Translations under genes and position numbers: made by a program
NCBI GenBank assembly: GCA_000431275.1
Contig: HF989193.1
Coordinates: forward strand, 1-17,892
Reading direction: 5' to 3'
Source: Prevotella sp. CAG:755
GTDB lineage: Bacteria; Bacteroidota; Bacteroidia; Bacteroidales; Bacteroidaceae
DNA: 17,892 nucleotides
The notes under the pieces: model-generated
Seen by the model: the letters and a program-made list of their open reading frames with translations, nothing else
The model's database searches: none
What the model was told of the DNA's origin: nothing
Shown: piece after piece, positions 14,160-17,892 of the stretch
Numbering within the stretch: the first letter of the stretch is position 1
How the letters are laid out: each line of letters starts with the position of its first letter

Positions 14160-17078
14160 ATGTTCCGAAAACTGCTCATATGCCTCATTGCAGTTGTTGT
14201 GATGTCGCCCACGCAGGCACAGAAATCACAAAGCGGACAAGTAAGAAACGCCCTAAGGGAGTATTTCTCCCAATACAGCGTCAATGGCTATCAGCCCACA
14301 GACCCGATGGCCATGACGGGATTTACACTTAATTCCGAAAAACGTTCACTTACGGTGAGAGTCAACGACGCATTCTCATCGCAGCCTTTCACGCCACAGT
14401 CAGTACGACAGATTTACTCGTCACTACGACAGGTTTTACCGTCAGCCTTTCAGGATTACGCGCTTACCCTGATTGACAAAAAGGGCAGGAACATCCGTCA
14501 GCTCATCCCCAACTACCTACGCGACAAGGACTTCGACAAAAGCCGTCTTTTGGGAAAAATAGAATACGACGGCCCCGCTTGGGTCACGAATATCTCCCGT
14601 CCTTATGTCCCCGACCGTGGACTCGAAGGCCGTCACATCGCTTTGTGGGCCAGCCATGGCCGCTACTACAACGGCAAAGAATGGGAGTGGCAACGCCCAT
14701 ACTTGTTCTGCACAACCGAAGACCTCTTCACGCAAACTATCGTCGTTCCCTATCTCATCCCCATGCTCGAACGAGCTGGTGCGGTTGTCTTCACTCCTCG
14801 TGAACGCGACTGGCAGCCAAACGAAGCTGTCGTCGACAATGACCCGGGCGAGACCCAAGGCTCCTACACAGAGACACCGAAGGAGGGAGAAGCATGGAGC
14901 GATTGCCCTGGGACTGCGTTTGCCGCTACACAAAAACAGTGGGCCAACGGCGATAACCCATTCCGCCAGGGAACCGCCCGCCAAGCCCCTGCCACATCAC
15001 GTCACAGCCACACCGTCACAGCCACGTGGACTCCCCGCATACCGCAGGCAGGCCGTTACGCCGTCTACGTTTCATACGTCACAACCAAAAACAGCATCCC
15101 GGACGCCCGCTACACCGTCTACCACCGTGGTGTGGCAACACACTACCGAGTCAATCAACGCATGGGTGGCAGCACGTGGGTCTATCTCGGCACTTTTGAT
15201 TTCGATGAGGGAGAAAGCGCGCAGAACTGCGTCATCCTGACCAATGAAAGCGACCATCGTGGCGTTGTGACGGCCGATGCGGTCCGCTTCGGAGGTGGCA
15301 TGGGAAACATCCTCCGTGGAGGAACACTTAGCGGCATGCCCCGCTTTCTCGAAGGCGCCCGCTATTCTGCCCAATGGAGCGGCATGTCCACAGCCATATA
15401 TGACAACCGCGACAGACCGACAGACTATCCGGACGACATTAACGCCCGCTCACTCATGACCAATTATCTGGCAGGCGGGAGTCCTTACCTGCCCGGCAGA
15501 GAGGGTCTCAGAGTGCCTATCGAGCTCTCGTTGGCCGTCCACAGCGACGCCGGCGTCCGCCAGCCCGACGGCATTTATGGGTCTTTGGCTATCTGTACGA
15601 CAAATGGCAACAACGACCGCACCTACCTCGCCTCCAACATCTCACGCGAAGCCTCATTCGACTTCGCAAGCCTACTACTCTCTACCCTAACCACAGACCT
15701 CAGCGGCATCACCGGCCAGACATGGACGCGCCGAGAGTTGTGGGACCGCAATTACAGCGAGACGCGTAATCCCGAAATACCTTCCGCCATTATAGAGACC
15801 CTGTCACACCAGAATTTCGCCGACATGGTCTACGGCCACGACCCGAACTTCAAGTTTCAACTGGCTCGTTCTATTTACAAAAGCATCCTGCGCTACATCT
15901 ATTTCGAACACGGAAAGAAAGACTACGCTGTCCAGCCACTCCCTATCAGCAACTTTGCAGCCACATTCACCGACGACGAACGCCAAGCTCTGCTCACGTG
16001 GTCGCCCACACCTGACCCACAAACTCCCAATGCCCAACCGACAGGTTACATCGTCTACACGCGTATCGGCGACGGAGCATTCGACAATGGGACACTTATC
16101 CGCGGCACGACCAGTGCAGCTGTCACCATAAAAGAAGGCATACAATACAGTTTTAGAGTATCGGCCGTGAACCGTGGAGGAGAAAGTTTCCCCTCAGAAA
16201 CTCTCACAGTTTGCAAGATGCCCGGCAGTCGTCGCACCGTACTCATCGTCAACGGATTCCAACGCCTCAGCTCACCCACAGTCGTCCAGTCACAAGAACG
16301 ACAAGGCTTTGACCTGAACGACGATATCGGCATAGCATTGGGCCAGACAGCCGGTTTCTCAGGCTCACAACTTAATTTCAATCCCGCATACGCAGGCCGG
16401 GAAGGCGCAGGCAGCTTAGGCTTCTCGGGAGACGAGCTGGAAGGTAAAATCATTGCTGGAAACACATTTGACTACCCCTGCACCCACGGTGCCGCCATCC
16501 GCGCAAACAAACGCAACTCATTCGTATCATGCAGTCGAGATGCCTTATATAAAGGTACGGTCGACCTCAATGACTATCCACTCGTAGACCTCATTCTCGG
16601 CGCCGAGAAATCCACGGACTACGGTCTCGTACGCTACAAAACGTTCGACGCACGTTTGCGCGGCCTACTCACCCGTTACCTGAATGCAGGTGGCCGTCTA
16701 CTTGTCAGCGGGACCTACATCGGGTCAGACATGCAGTCACCGACTGAACAAGAGTTCACTCGCCATATTCTTAAATACCGTTACTCCGGTTCAGCACGCA
16801 CCGATACGACGGACTATGTCCGTGGTTTGAACCTCACCATGCACATTTGGCGTACTCCCGGCCCTACGCACTACGCCGCACAAGCCCCCGACTGTCTGAG
16901 TCCCGTCGCTCCGGCATTCAGTGCCTTTGCTTATGGTGACGGCCGTCCCGCCGGCGTCGCTTACCAAGGCACGGACTATCGCGTCGTTGCCATGGGGTTT
17001 CCTTTCGAGTGCATACGTGAGCCGGCCCTGCGCGACAAGGCCATGGGGGCCCTATTGCGTTTTCTCATTGACGACTAA
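14160..17078 (+). CDS. Secreted amidase-like protein with inserted golvesin-type domain, FnIII and Rossmann-like C-terminus ('xanthan lyase' type)
   Basis: A 972-residue exported protein; residues 1-20 are a signal peptide ending PTQA. An N-terminal region (about 25-150) is followed by the first half of a zinc amidase-like domain with H166 in ASHGRYY and E187 in TTEDLF. A strand-rich golvesin C-terminal-like domain follows (about 285-380: TWTPRIPQAGRYAVYVSY, ...YHRGVATHYRVNQ, ...VVTADAVRFGG). The amidase domain then resumes with H461 in AVHSDAG and E546 in IIETLSHQNF, completing an N-acetylmuramoyl-L-alanine-amidase-like site. An FnIII domain (about 596-686) and a C-terminal Rossmann-like region (about 692-972: TVLIVNGFQR, GGRLLVSGTYIGSD) end the protein. 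Bacteroidales homologues are labelled 'xanthan lyase', but nothing here resembles a polysaccharide lyase; peptidoglycan or another amide substrate is more likely. The ATG at 14160, 4 nt past the plsC stop, gives the signal peptide; the frame is open further up to 14010, which would lie inside plsC. Confidence 0.85.
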   Translation: MFRKLLICLIAVVVMSPTQAQKSQSGQVRNALREYFSQYSVNGYQPTDPMAMTGFTLNSEKRSLTVRVNDAFSSQPFTPQSVRQIYSSLRQVLPSAFQDYALTLIDKKGRNIRQLIPNYLRDKDFDKSRLLGKIEYDGPAWVTNISRPYVPDRGLEGRHIALWASHGRYYNGKEWEWQRPYLFCTTEDLFTQTIVVPYLIPMLERAGAVVFTPRERDWQPNEAVVDNDPGETQGSYTETPKEGEAWSDCPGTAFAATQKQWANGDNPFRQGTARQAPATSRHSHTVTATWTPRIPQAGRYAVYVSYVTTKNSIPDARYTVYHRGVATHYRVNQRMGGSTWVYLGTFDFDEGESAQNCVILTNESDHRGVVTADAVRFGGGMGNILRGGTLSGMPRFLEGARYSAQWSGMSTAIYDNRDRPTDYPDDINARSLMTNYLAGGSPYLPGREGLRVPIELSLAVHSDAGVRQPDGIYGSLAICTTNGNNDRTYLASNISREASFDFASLLLSTLTTDLSGITGQTWTRRELWDRNYSETRNPEIPSAIIETLSHQNFADMVYGHDPNFKFQLARSIYKSILRYIYFEHGKKDYAVQPLPISNFAATFTDDERQALLTWSPTPDPQTPNAQPTGYIVYTRIGDGAFDNGTLIRGTTSAAVTIKEGIQYSFRVSAVNRGGESFPSETLTVCKMPGSRRTVLIVNGFQRLSSPTVVQSQERQGFDLNDDIGIALGQTAGFSGSQLNFNPAYAGREGAGSLGFSGDELEGKIIAGNTFDYPCTHGAAIRANKRNSFVSCSRDALYKGTVDLNDYPLVDLILGAEKSTDYGLVRYKTFDARLRGLLTRYLNAGGRLLVSGTYIGSDMQSPTEQEFTRHILKYRYSGSARTDTTDYVRGLNLTMHIWRTPGPTHYAAQAPDCLSPVAPAFSAFAYGDGRPAGVAYQGTDYRVVAMGFPFECIREPALRDKAMGALLRFLIDD

Positions 17079-17095
17079 CCTAAATCCATTCACCC

Positions 17096-17404
17096 ATGTA
17101 CACCATTCCTCTCAACACGACCGGCACACGTAGTCTAACCGTTGAAGACAAGCATCTTGCAACCATCGACGAGTTCAACCTCTTCCGCGATCTTATCGAC
17201 AGTAACGGATTTGTCGACGAAACGGTCCTCGAAAAGCTCCGCCTTACCGTACGCGGCCTCATACTGTCACAATGCCAAGGTTGCGAAAGACTTTTTGACC
17301 TTTGCGTCGACGTGCTCTATCATGAGAAGATGAAAAGCTACGGCCTGCACCAGCTGATTCTTCTCTACATTGACTGGAAAAGCAAAAAAAGCACTGAAAA
17401 TTGA
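17096..17404 (+). CDS. Hypothetical protein, 102 residues
   Basis: I do not recognise this protein. It is small, probably soluble and helical, with acidic and hydrophobic periodicity in the middle (IDEFNLFRDLID, VLEKLRLTVRGLIL), three Cys (C60, C63, C70) and a Lys-rich tail. No signal peptide or membrane helix is seen. The case for a real gene is context: it starts 17 nt after the amidase-like gene and its TGA overlaps the TTG start of ygiQ, so the spacing on both sides is that of an operon member. Confidence 0.65.
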   Translation: MYTIPLNTTGTRSLTVEDKHLATIDEFNLFRDLIDSNGFVDETVLEKLRLTVRGLILSQCQGCERLFDLCVDVLYHEKMKSYGLHQLILLYIDWKSKKSTEN

Positions 17405-17892
17405 AAGAGCTGCAACTCACAGACTGGCTTCCGACCACAAAACGCGAAATGGAGCTCCGCGGTTGGGACTACGTCGATGTGGTCCTGTTCAGTGGCGACG
17501 CCTACGTTGACCATCCTTCTTTCGGAGCAGCCGTCATAGGCCGCATGATTGAAGATGAGGGATGGCGCGTGGCTATCGTGCCTCAACCCGACTGGCACGG
17601 TGACTTCCGCGACTTCCGCAAGCTGGGCCGTCCACGCCTCTTTTTCGGCATCGCTCCCGGATGCATGGACTCAATGGTCAACAAATACACCGCCAACCGC
17701 CGTCTCCGTTCCGAAGATGCTTACAGCCCCGACGGGCGTCACGATCTGCGGCCGGAATACCCCACCATTGTATACACGCAAATTCTGAAACGCATTTTCC
17801 CGGACGTTCCTGTCGTCATCGGCGGCATCGAAGCATCCTTGCGCCGCCTCACCCACTACGACTACTGGCAGGGACGCCTGCGCCCAAGCATC
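17401..17892 (+). CDS. ygiQ: YgiQ family radical SAM protein (5' part only)
   Basis: The first 164 codons of a gene cut by the window edge. The translation LTDWLPTTKREM...GDAYVDHPSFGAAVIGRM, FFGIAPGCMDSMVNKYTA, YTQILKR and IGGIEASLRRLTHYDYW is the strongly conserved N-terminal cobalamin-binding-like region of YgiQ; the CxxxCxxC iron-sulfur site would lie beyond the edge. Its function is not established. An in-frame TGA at 17395-17397 bounds the frame; the first in-frame ATG is at 17449, inside the conserved region, while family members begin with M-K-E-x-x-LTDWLPTTK, which fits a TTG start at 17401. That TTG overlaps the TGA of the upstream gene (TTGA, 17401-17404). Confidence 0.92.
   Translation, partial: MKELQLTDWLPTTKREMELRGWDYVDVVLFSGDAYVDHPSFGAAVIGRMIEDEGWRVAIVPQPDWHGDFRDFRKLGRPRLFFGIAPGCMDSMVNKYTANRRLRSEDAYSPDGRHDLRPEYPTIVYTQILKRIFPDVPVVIGGIEASLRRLTHYDYWQGRLRPSI

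Noticed and set aside
1..17892. CRISPR array, insertion sequence, tRNA or rRNA gene, prophage or toxin-antitoxin pair
   Set aside because: No regularly spaced repeats, transposase or integrase motifs, cloverleaf or rRNA-like sequence were seen; gene content and base composition are uniform and housekeeping-like.

Overview
The window looks like an ordinary chromosomal segment of a Bacteroidota organism of the order Bacteroidales, most plausibly Prevotellaceae; the family-level placement is an inference from protein resemblance only. Three observations support this. Several Bacteroidales-type proteins of unknown function are present (DUF4348 and DUF4468 types, an RluA with a long coiled-coil N-terminus, an amidase/golvesin protein often labelled 'xanthan lyase'). 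The promoters that can be read follow the Bacteroidota pattern TTTG-N19-TAnnTTTG rather than -35/-10. Start codons are preceded by A-rich stretches rather than strong Shine-Dalgarno sequences. GC content looks to be around the low fifties and even across the window, and no mobile element, CRISPR array, tRNA or rRNA was seen.

Layout. Positions 40-7418 are all on the minus strand, read from right to left: a DUF4348 lipoprotein, murB and a PhnP-like metallo-hydrolase (a tight operon, murB/hydrolase overlapping by 4 nt); then a separately promoted DUF4468 secreted protein closed by a clear terminator; then an RluA-family pseudouridine synthase that starts only 13 nt after that terminator; then dnaG (DNA primase). 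A divergent promoter region (7419-7531) separates this block from the plus-strand half.

Plus strand: pheS with its own promoter and terminator; an MFS exporter; a YbdG-type mechanosensitive channel and a YghZ-type aldo-keto reductase (7 nt apart); rplU-rpmA from a near-perfect promoter and closed by a strong terminator; then a compact five-gene run, consisting of a small conserved protein of unknown function, a PlsC-type acyltransferase, a 972-residue secreted amidase-like protein, a 102-residue unknown protein, and the start of a YgiQ-type radical SAM protein that runs off the right edge and begins at a TTG overlapping the previous stop codon.

Most genes are housekeeping: replication priming, cell-wall precursor synthesis, tRNA charging, ribosomal proteins, rRNA/tRNA modification and membrane lipid synthesis. 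I did not find a convincing new multi-gene system. The items most worth a second look are the amidase-like protein whose zinc site is split by an inserted domain, several palindromic or overlapping inverted repeats in intergenic leaders (dnaG upstream, MFS upstream, mscS upstream, the 13317 gene upstream), and a possibly leaderless rluA-family gene sitting directly behind a terminator.
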